Made by a program: the position numbers and the translations under genes. This document shows, piece by piece, positions 17,601 to 25,331 of a stretch of 44,113 bases of DNA (its first letter is position 1; each line of letters begins with the position of its first letter). The notes beneath the pieces were generated by a model that did no database searches, was not told where the DNA came from, and was given only the letters and a program-made list of their open reading frames with translations. The DNA is from a bacterium (GTDB lineage Bacteria; RBG-13-66-14). The stretch lies in assembly GCA_035528375.1 (NCBI GenBank), contig DATKYS010000033.1, positions 1 through 44,113 on the forward strand, in the 5' to 3' direction.

Positions 17601-20274
17601 TCCACGGGTCCTCGAAGTCGGCCACCAGGATGTAGGAGCCTATCTCGAGCCCCGCGGTGCCCAGGGCGAAATCGAAGGCGCCCTCGTCGCCGGTCACGCC
17701 GGTGTATATCTTCAGATAGCCCTGTAGGTCCTGAGTGTCCCAGTTGTAGTAATTGGTGGGGACGTAGTTGAGGGTGATGGTCACCGGAACCCCGGCCGCG
17801 GGCTCCTGGAAGAGGTCTATGAGGCTGAAGGTGCCGGTGAGGTCGTCGCCGGATTCCACCGTGTCGGCGTCCAGGGTCAGGGTGGGCATGTAGAGGTGGC
17901 GCGCCGCGTTTGTCCCCGCGGAGCCGTCAACCGCCCGGCCCGAGGAGTCCGACACCGTCAGCGACAGATCGAAGTCGTAGAAGTAGGTGTACCAGCCGTA
18001 ATCCCAGAACTGCTGGTTCTCGTCGCCCTCGGGCCCGACCAGCATCACCGGGAAGCTGGCCGTGCCGTCGGCGCCGAGATCCACCCGCCCCGAGTAGACC
18101 TGGGTCGGCGAGTACCACCACCACCAGGAGTAGTAGTCGTCGTAGCCGGCTTCCTCGAACCAGGACGGTATCGTCTCTTTGTCCTCGCCGGGAATCTCCG
18201 GCATCCACCAGCGCGGGGTGCGGGTGACGGTGTAGCGGACCTCGCCCGCGGCCACCGGCTCGCCGTAGAGGTACTTCGCGGCCACCGAGGCCTGCGCCTC
18301 GCCGCCCAGGCGCAGGGGACCCTGCTCCAGGCTGACGGCCACGTCGAACTCCGGCTTCTTGTACTCCTCCAGACGGATGTAGGAGTAGATGACGGAGTAC
18401 TGGTAATCGTCGGCGTCGGTGTAGTAGGCGTAGAAGTAGATGTAGCCGAGCTGGGCGTCCTCGGGGATGTCGAAGGAGCCGCCGGCCCGACCCCGGGAGT
18501 CGGTGACGACCTCGCCCTCGTAGATGGTGTCGCCCGCCGTGACCTGGATTTCGAGCTTGAAGTTCTTCACCTGCTCGTAGCCGTAGATTCTGCCCGAGGG
18601 CTCTATCTCACGGCGCAGCATGAGCTCCCAGTTGAGCGTGTCGCCGGGCTTGTAGAGGGTGCGGTCGGTGCACAGATACCCCACCGGCTGCTGGCCGGAG
18701 AGGGCGTTGAACTCGTAGATGTCGGCGACGGCGTAGTGCCCGTCCTTCTCCGTCACGGCGATCGGGTACTCCAGGTACTCCTCCGGGGTGGAGAACTCGA
18801 TCCAGCCGTCGGAGTCGGTCGTCCCCTCGCGGGCGAGCTCCTGGTACCAGGGGGAGGCGTTCTCCTCGGCCCAGAGCTCGACCTTGGCGTTGGCGGCCGG
18901 CGTGCCGTCGTCCAGCCAGGCGCTCCAGACGTACCCCGCCCCTTCGCCGCCCAGGATGACGCACCCCAGGTCGGTGACGTTGAAGGTGGCGGCCGAGGAG
19001 ATTTTATCGTCCACGAAGGCGGCCAACAGGTACAGCCCCGGCCCCGGGTTCGGCAGGGTTATCTCCCTGTAGAAGGGGTTGTAGTCGTCGAGGCCCGGGA
19101 GCTGCTGGGGGTACACCGCCGCCGGCTCCCAACCGGTGAGGTCGGGCCGGGAGTCCTCGTCGGGATCCACCTCGGCGTAGTACCCGTCGTAGAAGGCCAT
19201 GAGCTCTTCGGAGGAGACGGGGTAGAGGCGCAGCTCGGCCGAGTCGGCCAGCCGGCTGGTGTACGACAGGGCGATGACCTCGCCGGTGGGCTGCACGCCG
19301 TCCACCTGGGGGAGCTGGAGGTGCGGGGTGGTGAGTCGTGTGGCGTTATCGCGCGCCGAGCCGTAGGAGTCCCAGGTGTCGGCGAAGCGGGCCGCCGCGT
19401 CGCGGTAGATCTCCAGCGCCTCGAGGGCTGAGTCCATGAAGACCTCGAAGTAGCCGGCCCGGGCGATGGCGACGTTGTAGGCGGACTGGCAGTCGGGCCA
19501 GCGCTCGAGCATCCGCGCCCACCGCCGGTCGGCCTTCGCCAGAATCGCGGCGTTCTCGGCGTGCCGCTCGGACATCAGCTCGCGCCACTCCGGCAGCTTC
19601 GGCGGGGTCTCCGGGTACTCCAGGATGTAAACCGCCCCCAGCTCCCGGTTGCCCATGGCGAAGTACGCCTCCTGGGCGATTTCCGGCGAGCAGTCCAGGT
19701 CCACGACCCGCTCGTACTTCTCCCACCACCAGGCCTCGGGGTCGAAGTCCTCCACGTAGGAGCCGTCCTCATTCATGAGGTACATGGTGGCTATTTCCAT
19801 GTAGAGCCGCGCCAGGCGGTCCACGCACTCCTGGTCGTAGGGCTCGTCTAGCTTACCCTTGACCTTTTCCATGACCGCCGCCGCGTCCAGCTTGAGCTTC
19901 TGGATCATGTAGGCGGACTGGTAGTAGGCCAGCTCGGTGTTGCCCCACCAGTAGAGGTTCTCGGAGATTTTGAGCATGCCCAGGGCGCCCCAGTACGTGT
20001 CGGGGAAGTCCTTGGTCAGGCGCAGGAAGTACTCCGAGGTGTGCTCGTAGTCGTAGAGGTACTCCGCCGACAGCGCCGCCTTGTAGAGCGCCAGCGGCAG
20101 GTACTCACTCCCCGGGTACTCGGAGATGAGCTTCTCGTAGGATTCCAGGGCCAGGTGGTAGCTCTTGTCCTCAAAGTGCTGCTCGGCCTCCTCGAAGATG
20201 GAGCGTTCACCGGCCCAGGCGCCGCCCGCAAAAAGCAGGATGAATAGCGCCACCAGGAAAAACCGTCGTCCCAT
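14617..20274 (-). CDS. Alpha-2-macroglobulin-family protein with TPR-like N-terminus and thioester
   Basis: The ~1885-aa exported protein belongs to the bacterial A2M family, thought to trap attacking proteases in the periplasm. It has a Sec signal peptide (GRRFFLVALFILLFAGGAWA) with no lipobox Cys, unlike many lipoprotein A2Ms. Residues ~25-300 are TPR-like helices (SYHLALESYEKLISEYPGSE). Next come macroglobulin domains (TDRTLYKPGDTL near residue 525), a Gly/Ala/Met-rich bait-like stretch near ~1135-1160, and the conserved LPDDLTGWQVVVWAF block. The thioester motif is CVEQ, with Cys1410 and Gln1413, followed by an alpha-toroid region. I chose the ATG at 20274 because AGGAGG precedes it by 4-5 nt; an in-frame ATG at 20289 lacks this. 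TATAAT lies at 20300-20295. No PBP1C gene, its frequent partner, is adjacent. Confidence 0.92.
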   Translation of the reverse strand: MGRRFFLVALFILLFAGGAWAGERSIFEEAEQHFEDKSYHLALESYEKLISEYPGSEYLPLALYKAALSAEYLYDYEHTSEYFLRLTKDFPDTYWGALGMLKISENLYWWGNTELAYYQSAYMIQKLKLDAAAVMEKVKGKLDEPYDQECVDRLARLYMEIATMYLMNEDGSYVEDFDPEAWWWEKYERVVDLDCSPEIAQEAYFAMGNRELGAVYILEYPETPPKLPEWRELMSERHAENAAILAKADRRWARMLERWPDCQSAYNVAIARAGYFEVFMDSALEALEIYRDAAARFADTWDSYGSARDNATRLTTPHLQLPQVDGVQPTGEVIALSYTSRLADSAELRLYPVSSEELMAFYDGYYAEVDPDEDSRPDLTGWEPAAVYPQQLPGLDDYNPFYREITLPNPGPGLYLLAAFVDDKISSAATFNVTDLGCVILGGEGAGYVWSAWLDDGTPAANAKVELWAEENASPWYQELAREGTTDSDGWIEFSTPEEYLEYPIAVTEKDGHYAVADIYEFNALSGQQPVGYLCTDRTLYKPGDTLNWELMLRREIEPSGRIYGYEQVKNFKLEIQVTAGDTIYEGEVVTDSRGRAGGSFDIPEDAQLGYIYFYAYYTDADDYQYSVIYSYIRLEEYKKPEFDVAVSLEQGPLRLGGEAQASVAAKYLYGEPVAAGEVRYTVTRTPRWWMPEIPGEDKETIPSWFEEAGYDDYYSWWWWYSPTQVYSGRVDLGADGTASFPVMLVGPEGDENQQFWDYGWYTYFYDFDLSLTVSDSSGRAVDGSAGTNAARHLYMPTLTLDADTVESGDDLTGTFSLIDLFQEPAAGVPVTITLNYVPTNYYNWDTQDLQGYLKIYTGVTGDEGAFDFALGTAGLEIGSYILVADFEDPWSGRRQHFSWAYVSEEPVEPEEILPSLTLTVEKDFYAVGDTARATISWNKSTVRGILLVESGGLVRETIPVTIREGETSQVIKLEGANAPLTTLRLLSFFERDQYTASIAVPVVPEEKVLAVGVEPSRASYAPGEKATLNLTVTDADGRAVSDARLTVTVFDTALFVLGAPRHTDVRNFFFKNFNYGYLYQASSADYWTYYDFYDYWGSPAGALPHGWMISQLGLASTELDRLSDITTASYDMMMDGGGMGGAGYATDAAEAEATAMPMSARTLEEAAPKSGEVSGRGAAGLIEELSGVIREEFKDTAYWQTQIKTDSRGRASVSFDLPDDLTGWQVVVWAFEKDRVGQDETVFRTVLPVVARLQYPRYLTERDETTLTLNVGNYTAKAAKGQAGLVAEAEGAVELLTPDLYDLSIPAGGEQVFNFRLAAKEAGLVTLTGAAKTDRGSDALIRRLEVVPHGAPAYLFESGRAEDDPYRFTFRLPEEIDPAQTHLRVWLHPSLAGSLKDAISFLQYYPYNCVEQTASRFWPAAIFAKAMHELGVPPGAVEGSASDSVNRGITRLYGQQNADGGWPWWAGGYSSEHITSYVMVALAEVGDVSWVDPDLESKRQEMGESGVRYLESLYGDLPADSTLNIYTLYALALWDAGVPEKQWRLVYDRRETLDSYSRALLALFLHENGDDREARLVIENMGGYADVTREDAYWGHEYEWCWYWWQDHVETTALSLKAMLEIEPDNALMEKAAHWLLVNRRSNRWKSTIDTALSVWALIDYMTYTGELSTDYLASAMLGDEVLIQTPFTPPDVWGDGVSTERAGEEVQPGTLPFTIEKSDGPGRLYFTAALEFYSKEEMIPARWDTVRCERDFYLVGSDGTTLTSLVDSDWTVKVGDYIEVVLTIESPNDFDYVAVEDPRVAGCEFLPKDRSGWDWQTGTYRELKEQLTAFFYGQLPLGEREIRYRVRAERPGVYHVMPTQLYGMYATDIRANSAERVITITSQ

Positions 20275-20429
20275 CGGTCCTCCTCGCAAGGGGAATTATA
20301 TTAATACGTTTCGCATGAGCGTAGGGTTGCAAGACGCGGGACCCGGTCCGGGGTGGCCGGAGGGGGGGCCGCGTGGTAAGCTAGGGGTCGGAAACAGATT
20401 TTAAAGTATAGCACAAGCGGGATACCGGG

Positions 20430-21518
20430 ATGCTTTTACGGGGGAAAGGCGTGGTGGTGGGGCTTTCCGGCGGGGTGGACTCCGCGGTGGCGGCGGCGCG
20501 CCTGGTGGAGGCCGGCGCCCGCGTGGCCGCCGTGACCCTCCTGACCGCAGACGAATCCGATTGCGTGGACGGGGGCCAGACCGGCTGCTGCACACGGGCC
20601 GAGGCCGACGCCGCCCTCGCCGTCGCGGAGCGCCTGGGCATCCGCCACTACCGCTACGACGAGCGGGACCGCTTCCGGGAGGAAATTTTCGCCGAGTCGG
20701 TGCGGGTGGCCTCCCGGGGCGGCACACCCAGCGTCTGCCCGCTGTGCAACGCCCGCCACAAGCTGCGGGTCCTGGCCGAGAAGGCGCTCATCCTGGGCTT
20801 CGAGCACGTCGCCACCGGCCACTACGCCCGCCTGGAGCCCAGGCTCGGGCGGACGAGGTTGCTGCGCGGCGCGGTCCGCGAGCAGGACCAGAGCTATTTC
20901 CTCCATGCCGTCCCCCTCGAGCTGCGCGATATTCTCATCCTGCCCCTGGGGGAGGAGGACAAGACTACGGTGCGCGCCGAGGCGCTCCGCCGGGGCCTGG
21001 ACGTCCACGACAAACCGGCCAGCCAGGACCTGTGCCCGGCGCTGGCGCGGGGGCTGGAATCGGCGCTGAGCAGGACCGCCCCGGAGATGACCCGGCCCGG
21101 CCCCATCCTGGACCATCACGGCCGCGAGCGCGGGACGCACGACGGCCTCTTCCGCTACACCATCGGACAACGGCACGGGCTCGGCCTGGGCGGGGGGACC
21201 GGCGAACCGCTGTACGTGATCGGAAAAGATTTCGCGAACCGGGCGCTCCTCGTCGGCCCCGAAGATAAGCTCTGGAGCCGGGAGATGACGGTGGAGCTCG
21301 AGGGCCCCGTCGCCGACCCGCTCCCCACGGGGCTCGATTGCCAGCCGCGGCGCAACCATCCCGGCGCGCCGGTGGAGGTCACGTGGCGCGAGGGGGACAC
21401 GCTGGGGGTCCGCTTCCTCGCGCCGCAAAGGGCGCTCACGCCGGGGCAGGCGGCGGTTTTTTACCTGGGGGAGGAGGTGGTGGCCGGCGGCGTCATCTGG
21501 CCTTGCCTGAGGGCCTGA
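20430..21518 (+). CDS. mnmA: tRNA-specific 2-thiouridylase MnmA
   Basis: The 362-aa enzyme inserts sulfur at C2 of wobble U34 in tRNAs for Lys, Glu and Gln, using ATP and a persulfide relay. The N-terminal PP-loop SGGVDS adenylates the uridine. CNARHK contains the first catalytic Cys, ATGHYAR and DQSYFLH are family blocks, and SQDLCPAL holds the position of the second catalytic Cys. The segment IGQRHGLGLGGG begins the central domain, and the C-terminal beta-barrel is present and ends normally. It is transcribed divergently from the A2M gene, and its last codons contain the promoter of the next gene. An alternative Cys-rich start (CVDGGQTGCCTRAEAD near residue 48) is part of the protein and may bind metal; such a CC motif is not in the E. 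coli enzyme. Confidence 0.93.
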   Translation: MLLRGKGVVVGLSGGVDSAVAAARLVEAGARVAAVTLLTADESDCVDGGQTGCCTRAEADAALAVAERLGIRHYRYDERDRFREEIFAESVRVASRGGTPSVCPLCNARHKLRVLAEKALILGFEHVATGHYARLEPRLGRTRLLRGAVREQDQSYFLHAVPLELRDILILPLGEEDKTTVRAEALRRGLDVHDKPASQDLCPALARGLESALSRTAPEMTRPGPILDHHGRERGTHDGLFRYTIGQRHGLGLGGGTGEPLYVIGKDFANRALLVGPEDKLWSREMTVELEGPVADPLPTGLDCQPRRNHPGAPVEVTWREGDTLGVRFLAPQRALTPGQAAVFYLGEEVVAGGVIWPCLRA

Positions 21519-21531
21519 CTTGCGCTATTAT
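21503..21531 (+). promoter_or_regulatory. Putative promoter of the + strand small-protein trio
   Basis: TTGCCT (21503-21508) and TATTAT (21526-21531) are separated by 17 nt. The promoter overlaps the 3' end of mnmA and lies about 35 nt before the first ATG of the trio. Confidence 0.5.
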
Positions 21532-21567
21532 TATGTAGAGGTAAAAGGCCTTCAGGAGGTGGGGGGA

Positions 21568-22044
21568 ATGAAAGCGGTTTGGCTGTCGGTTTTAGTCCTG
21601 TGCGCGGCGGCAATGGCCCAGGACACCGACCCGCCCTACGTGGACCAGGTGTACCCGTGGGACGGCGAATACGATAGTTACGACGATATCGTATTCCACT
21701 GCATTGACGAGCAAAGCGCCATCGAAAGCGATACCATCGTCTTCACCCTGGAAGACGACACGCTGGGCGGGGGACGAACCGTCAGGAAAGCCGCCGGTGT
21801 ACCGATTTCACCGACCGTTCTCCTCCCCGGCGACCTTTATATAGACGACACCGACCCCTTAGACGTCATCTGCACCTTTGACCCCAAATATCCGTTGGCC
21901 TTTGACAGAACTTACACCGCCACCGTGGATGGCTGCCTGGCCGATATCTGGGGCAATGAGATGGGAGAGGACTTCGTGTGGAGGTTTGGTGGCATGAGCG
22001 TGGAGGAAACGAGCTGGGGGGAGGTCAAGGCACGGGAGTGGTAG
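21568..22044 (+). CDS. Secreted Ig-like small protein 1 with C-terminal WGEVK tag
   Basis: The 158-aa protein has a signal peptide (MKAVWLSVLVLCAAAMA) followed at once by QDTDPPYV, a start typical of Big_5/SbsA-type Ig-like domains ('D...PP.V....P..G'). The body ends 'GNEMGEDFVWRF', again as in Ig-like domains, and the last residues are VEETSWGEVKAREW. An AGGAGGTGGGG ribosome site precedes the ATG. It is the first of three tandem paralogues that share nearly identical leaders and tails but differ in the middle. The function is unknown; an exported or surface-displayed binding protein is the plain reading. Confidence 0.8.
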   Translation: MKAVWLSVLVLCAAAMAQDTDPPYVDQVYPWDGEYDSYDDIVFHCIDEQSAIESDTIVFTLEDDTLGGGRTVRKAAGVPISPTVLLPGDLYIDDTDPLDVICTFDPKYPLAFDRTYTATVDGCLADIWGNEMGEDFVWRFGGMSVEETSWGEVKAREW

Positions 22045-22053
22045 GCGGTCGAG

Positions 22054-22077
22054 CGTGGAGGACTCGTCCTCCCGGTC
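22054..22077. repeat. Degenerate fragment of the inverted-repeat element
   Basis: Seventeen bases here (22054-22070) match the core of the element at 29403-29419 exactly, followed after one mismatch by CCGGTC. The fragment lies in the spacer between the first and second paralogues, and its outer stem is lost. Confidence 0.55.
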
Positions 22078-22125
22078 ATCCTTATTTTGTGCCAAGAGAT
22101 AAAAGGTATTCAGGAGGTGGGGGGA

Positions 22126-22614
22126 ATGAAAGCGGTTTGGCTGTCGGTTTTAGTCCTATGCGCGGTCGCATCCGCCCAGGACACCGACCCGCCCTACGTG
22201 GACGAGATTTACCCCGAGGACGGCGATCCGGCACCGGATGAAAGGATTATCATCTTCCACTGCAAGGACACTGAAAGCCCTGTGGACCTCGACACCATAG
22301 ATTTTACAGTCTGGGAAGACTGGCCCTGGTTGGACAGGTCGATAACCGTGGATGCCGTGGAGGTTTTGGAGCGTACACCGAAAGTCATCAGCACCGTCCC
22401 CGGGGACCTGGACATAGACGACACAGACCCACAGGACGTCGTCTGCACCTTCGTACCGGAAGGAGATTTACCTGAATTCGATCACATCACCTGCACCGTG
22501 GCCGGGGGCCTGGCCGATATATACGGGAACGAGATGGTAGATGATTTCGTGTGGGAGTTTTGGGTAGATGTCAAAGAGGCGAGCTGGGGGGAGGTCAAGG
22601 CGCGGGAGTGGTAG
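22126..22614 (+). CDS. Secreted Ig-like small protein 2 with C-terminal WGEVK tag
   Basis: The 162-aa paralogue has the same signal peptide pattern (MKAVWLSVLVLCAVASA), then QDTDPPYVDEIYP, and ends VKEASWGEVKAREW. The DNA around the ribosome site and the first ~20 codons is almost identical to the preceding copy, whereas codons ~30-110 differ greatly. Conserved landmarks in the middle are 'IIFHCKD', 'PGDLDIDDTDPQDVVCTF' and 'GNEMVDDFVWEF'. It is probably co-transcribed with its neighbours. Confidence 0.8.
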   Translation: MKAVWLSVLVLCAVASAQDTDPPYVDEIYPEDGDPAPDERIIIFHCKDTESPVDLDTIDFTVWEDWPWLDRSITVDAVEVLERTPKVISTVPGDLDIDDTDPQDVVCTFVPEGDLPEFDHITCTVAGGLADIYGNEMVDDFVWEFWVDVKEASWGEVKAREW

Positions 22615-22662
22615 ACCCCCGTTATTCAGGCAAAGGTGGAAATACGTGAGGAGGTGGGGGGA

Positions 22663-23160
22663 ATGAAAGCGGTTTGGTTGTCGGTTTTAATCCTCTGCGC
22701 GGTCGCGTCCGCCCAGGACACCGACCCGCCCTACGTGGACGGGATGGACCCCGGCGATGGTGAGAACCCGGTTCCCATCGACACCGACATCATCTTCCAC
22801 TGCAAGGACGACCTCTCGCCGGTGGACACCGACACTATCGACTTCGCCGCCAGGGATACGACCCTGGATAAGGCGATTACCGAATGTACCGGGGCGGTTG
22901 AGGGCGTTTCGCCAGAACCTACCCGCACCATCGCCGGGGACCTGAACCTCGACGACTCCGACCCGCAGGACGTCGTCTGCACCTTCTACCCGGACGACCC
23001 GCTAAGTGACGGCGATGACATCACCTGCACCGTGGACCGCATGTTGGCCGACCGCCAGGGCAACGAGATGGGAGAGGACTTCGTGTGGGTTTTCTATACG
23101 TATATTCCCGATGGGGTGGAAGAGGCGACCTGGGGGGAGGTCAAGGCGCGGGAGTGGTAG
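22663..23160 (+). CDS. Secreted Ig-like small protein 3 with C-terminal WGEVK tag
   Basis: The 165-aa third paralogue has a signal peptide (MKAVWLSVLILCAVASA), an Ig-like body (DIIFHCKDDLSPVDTDTIDF; DSDPQDVVCTFYPDD; GNEMGEDFVWVF) and the tail VEEATWGEVKAREW. GAGGTGGGGGGA precedes the ATG. The one conserved Cys in 'FHCKD' and another in 'DVVCTF' occur in copies 2 and 3, with equivalents in copy 1, and could form a disulfide. A hairpin about 20 bp after its stop may end the transcript. Confidence 0.8.
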   Translation: MKAVWLSVLILCAVASAQDTDPPYVDGMDPGDGENPVPIDTDIIFHCKDDLSPVDTDTIDFAARDTTLDKAITECTGAVEGVSPEPTRTIAGDLNLDDSDPQDVVCTFYPDDPLSDGDDITCTVDRMLADRQGNEMGEDFVWVFYTYIPDGVEEATWGEVKAREW

Positions 23161-23177
23161 GCGGGCGAGTTACGTAG

Positions 23178-23356
23178 GGCGGGGATTCCCATCCCCGCCG
23201 CGTTTTCTGTATTCCCAACCCTGACCCTCACCCTAGACCGAGCCACGCTTGTTACGATGACGTAGGGGCGGGTGTCCACACCCGCCCGTTTATTTCTAAG
23301 GCAGCCCTCACCCCTAACCCCGTCGGCGCGCCGCCCCCACGGCGAGAGGGGGCCGC
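23178..23356. repeat. Palindromic repeats between the two convergent trios, possible terminators
   Basis: Stem 23178-23185/23192-23199 is followed by GCGTTTT, and stem 23266-23275/23278-23287 by GTTTATTT, so both could act as terminators for the + strand trio. GAGAGG/CCTCACCC-type elements lie at 23219-23245 and 23303-23356 in the reverse orientation. The rest of the 225-bp gap holds no gene. Confidence 0.7.
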
Positions 23357-23385
23357 CTTCAGCGGGGGAGGTCTCGATCAGGGCA

Positions 23386-23976
23386 CTACCACAGGGCCTT
23401 CAGACCGCCCCATGTGACCTCCCGGACGCCGAGCTCGGTCTCTATGGTCACGCCGATGAAGAAGTTGCCGAAGTCGCTCGTGGATTCCCAGCTCCCGTCC
23501 CTGCAGAACAGGTTGTGGAATCCGTACAGGCCGTCCACGACGATGTAGGCGTTGTCCTGAGGCCCGTTTTGCTCCACGGCCACCAGGAGCCAGTCCCCGT
23601 CCACGATGACGTCCAGGTCCACGCTGTACTCGCAATCGAAGTCCACCATCCACCGGCCCAGGTCCTCGCCGGGCAGGTCGCCCCCGGACCCGGAGAAGAG
23701 GTGGATATAGGAGCAATCGTAGCTGTAGCTCACCGGCTCGCAGCAGGCGTACATGCCCACCACGCGCACCGGCGGCCCCCCCATCATGTCGGTGGGGAAG
23801 CCGCAGGCGAAGTATTCCACCTGCCGGTAGAAGCCCACCATGCCCACGGCGATGTCGTCGTGCCAGCAGTAGGTCTGTTCCTCGGGCGGCACGGGCTCGA
23901 TCCGGATGCCCTCGAAGGCCGCCGCAGCGGTGCAGGCGACAAGCGCCCCGAGGACGGCTGCAATGAAAGTACGCAT
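23386..23976 (-). CDS. Secreted protein with C-terminal WGGLK tag
   Basis: The ~196-aa protein has a signal peptide (MRTFIAAVLGALVACTAAAA) and a beta-rich body with several Cys (TYCWHDDIAVG, YFACGF, YACCEPVSYSYDC, DCEYSV) that could form disulfides. It ends VREVTWGGLKALW, the same tag type as five neighbours. The ATG at 23976 is chosen because its two upstream neighbours also begin MRT; a GTG directly before it is possible. AAGGAG lies upstream. It is the last of three minus-strand genes with gaps of 20-31 bp. I recognise no family. Confidence 0.75.
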   Translation of the reverse strand: MRTFIAAVLGALVACTAAAAFEGIRIEPVPPEEQTYCWHDDIAVGMVGFYRQVEYFACGFPTDMMGGPPVRVVGMYACCEPVSYSYDCSYIHLFSGSGGDLPGEDLGRWMVDFDCEYSVDLDVIVDGDWLLVAVEQNGPQDNAYIVVDGLYGFHNLFCRDGSWESTSDFGNFFIGVTIETELGVREVTWGGLKALW

Positions 23977-24007
23977 CACGTCTTCCTCTCCTTAAGGGTG
24001 ACCGGGA

Positions 24008-24565
24008 TCACCACAAGGTTTTGATCAGCCCCCAGGTGCTCTCCACGACCTGGGGCGGCTCGCCCTCCCAGTAGCAGCGCAGCATGGCGTCGCACCAATC
24101 CACCCAGCCATATACGAAATGGTAAGTGTGGCCGGTGCCGTTTCCATCGAGACCCAGCGCGTCGCACAGGGGGTAGTGTCCGATATACTCCAGGGCGACC
24201 CAGAAGACGCCGTCGGTCAGCTCGACGTTTACGTCGGCCCACTGCCAGCCCGGGCCGCTGACGCAGGTCTCTTCCAAACTCATGCCGGGCCGGCCGTCCG
24301 AGTCGCTCATGACGTAGAGGTAGACCCCCTGGTAGGTTGAGTCGGGCCAGTTGGGCAAGATGTACGCCCCCACGCTCAGCACGGTGCCGACCGCGCCACC
24401 GGTCTTCTCCTCGTCGAACTGAACGTGCCAGAACGGCGCTTCAATATCTTCATCCCAGGGAATTTGGGACGAAATGCACGTGCCGTCGTCCCAGTAGAAC
24501 TCGTACACATCGGCGCCCGCACCGATGGCAAGCAGGGTCAGAACCAATATAACTTCGGTTCTCAT
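24008..24565 (-). CDS. Secreted beta-sandwich-like protein with C-terminal WGLIK tag
   Basis: The 185-aa protein has a signal peptide (MRTEVILVLTLLAIGAGA), then VYEFYWDDGTC, a start shared with the next upstream gene. Both contain 'LPNWPDSTYQGVYLYV' or a close match, plus 'W.DVNV.L.D..FWV' and 'MLRCYWE', so they are clear paralogues. The last residues are VVESTWGLIKTLW. AAGGGGAA precedes the ATG. The fold suggests a jelly-roll or Ig-like module; no catalytic motif is visible. Confidence 0.78.
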   Translation of the reverse strand: MRTEVILVLTLLAIGAGADVYEFYWDDGTCISSQIPWDEDIEAPFWHVQFDEEKTGGAVGTVLSVGAYILPNWPDSTYQGVYLYVMSDSDGRPGMSLEETCVSGPGWQWADVNVELTDGVFWVALEYIGHYPLCDALGLDGNGTGHTYHFVYGWVDWCDAMLRCYWEGEPPQVVESTWGLIKTLW

Positions 24566-24584
24566 CTCGACATTTCCCCTTCTT

Positions 24585-25145
24585 TTACCACAGGTTTTTA
24601 ATCCGACCCCAGGTGCTCTCTCGTATGGTCACCTCGCCGTCTTCCCAGTAGCAGCGGAGCATCAAGTCGTACGGCAGCCAACCGTCCGGCCCGGGGTGCC
24701 AACTGTGACCGGTGCCGCCGTTGGAGTCGTAGCTGATGGCGTCGCAGGCGGGGTACAAACCTATCTGCTTCCAGCCCACCCAGAAGGTGCTGTCGGAGAG
24801 CTGGACGTTCACGTCCACCCATGAGTACTGGCCCGGAATGCCGGGGGCGTAAACCTCGACGAGCTCATCGCCGGGGTAGCCGTCAGGGGTGTTGTTGATA
24901 ACGAAGAGGTAGCAACCCTGATAGGTGGAATCGGGCCAATTGGGGCGGGTGTACACTCCGAGACGGGTCACGACGCCGTCGGTCCGACCGCCGGTCAGTT
25001 CCTCGTCGAAGACGACGTAGTACCGCGCGGCGAAGTTGAAGGCGTAGGAGCCGCCGGGGACGCCGTTGTCCCAGTAAAACTCGTGTTCCACGGCCCACGC
25101 GCCCAGAGCCGTGACCAGCAAGAGGATTGCGCTGACGGTTCTCAT
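24585..25145 (-). CDS. Secreted beta-sandwich-like protein with C-terminal WGRIK tag
   Basis: The 186-aa paralogue of the gene at 24008-24565 has a signal peptide (MRTVSAILLLVTALGAWA), EHEFYWDNGVPGG, RPNWPDSTYQGCYLFV, SWVDVNVQLSDSTFWVGW, LMLRCYWEDG, and the tail IRESTWGRIKNLW. It is first in the minus-strand trio. Upstream, TTGACT (25261-25256) and TATTAG (25240-25235) form a weak promoter-like pair with a short 15-nt spacer. The paralogues differ mainly in the first third, apart from the shared start. Confidence 0.78.
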   Translation of the reverse strand: MRTVSAILLLVTALGAWAVEHEFYWDNGVPGGSYAFNFAARYYVVFDEELTGGRTDGVVTRLGVYTRPNWPDSTYQGCYLFVINNTPDGYPGDELVEVYAPGIPGQYSWVDVNVQLSDSTFWVGWKQIGLYPACDAISYDSNGGTGHSWHPGPDGWLPYDLMLRCYWEDGEVTIRESTWGRIKNLW

Positions 25146-25278
25146 CTCGTTCCCTTTCCAGATTCGGTTCCGGGGCCGAGGGCCGTCCCGGTTTTTCCTG
25201 TGAAAAAAAGTGAACGGGCAAAGTATTCCCTCACCTAATAGAATATATCCTTCGGAGTCAAATTTCCAATCCGCCGGT

Positions 25279-25309
25279 AAAAAAAAGAAGACGGCCCGAC
25301 GGGGCCGCC
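25279..25309 (-). terminator. Rho-independent terminator of the dihydrolipoamide dehydrogenase gene
   Basis: On the minus strand a CGGCCC/GGGCCG stem with a 4-nt loop is followed by TCTTC and eight T residues. It lies about 25 bp after the stop codon. Confidence 0.7.
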
Positions 25310-25331
25310 TTCCGGGGAGCTTTGAACGAAC

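Noticed and set aside
15448-17727. 759-codon + strand frame inside the A2M gene
   Set aside because: It is an antisense shadow; the minus strand carries the thioester and other A2M motifs.
23178-23199. Small regulatory RNA between the trios
   Set aside because: The only structure is the common palindromic repeat; no promoter for an independent transcript is visible.
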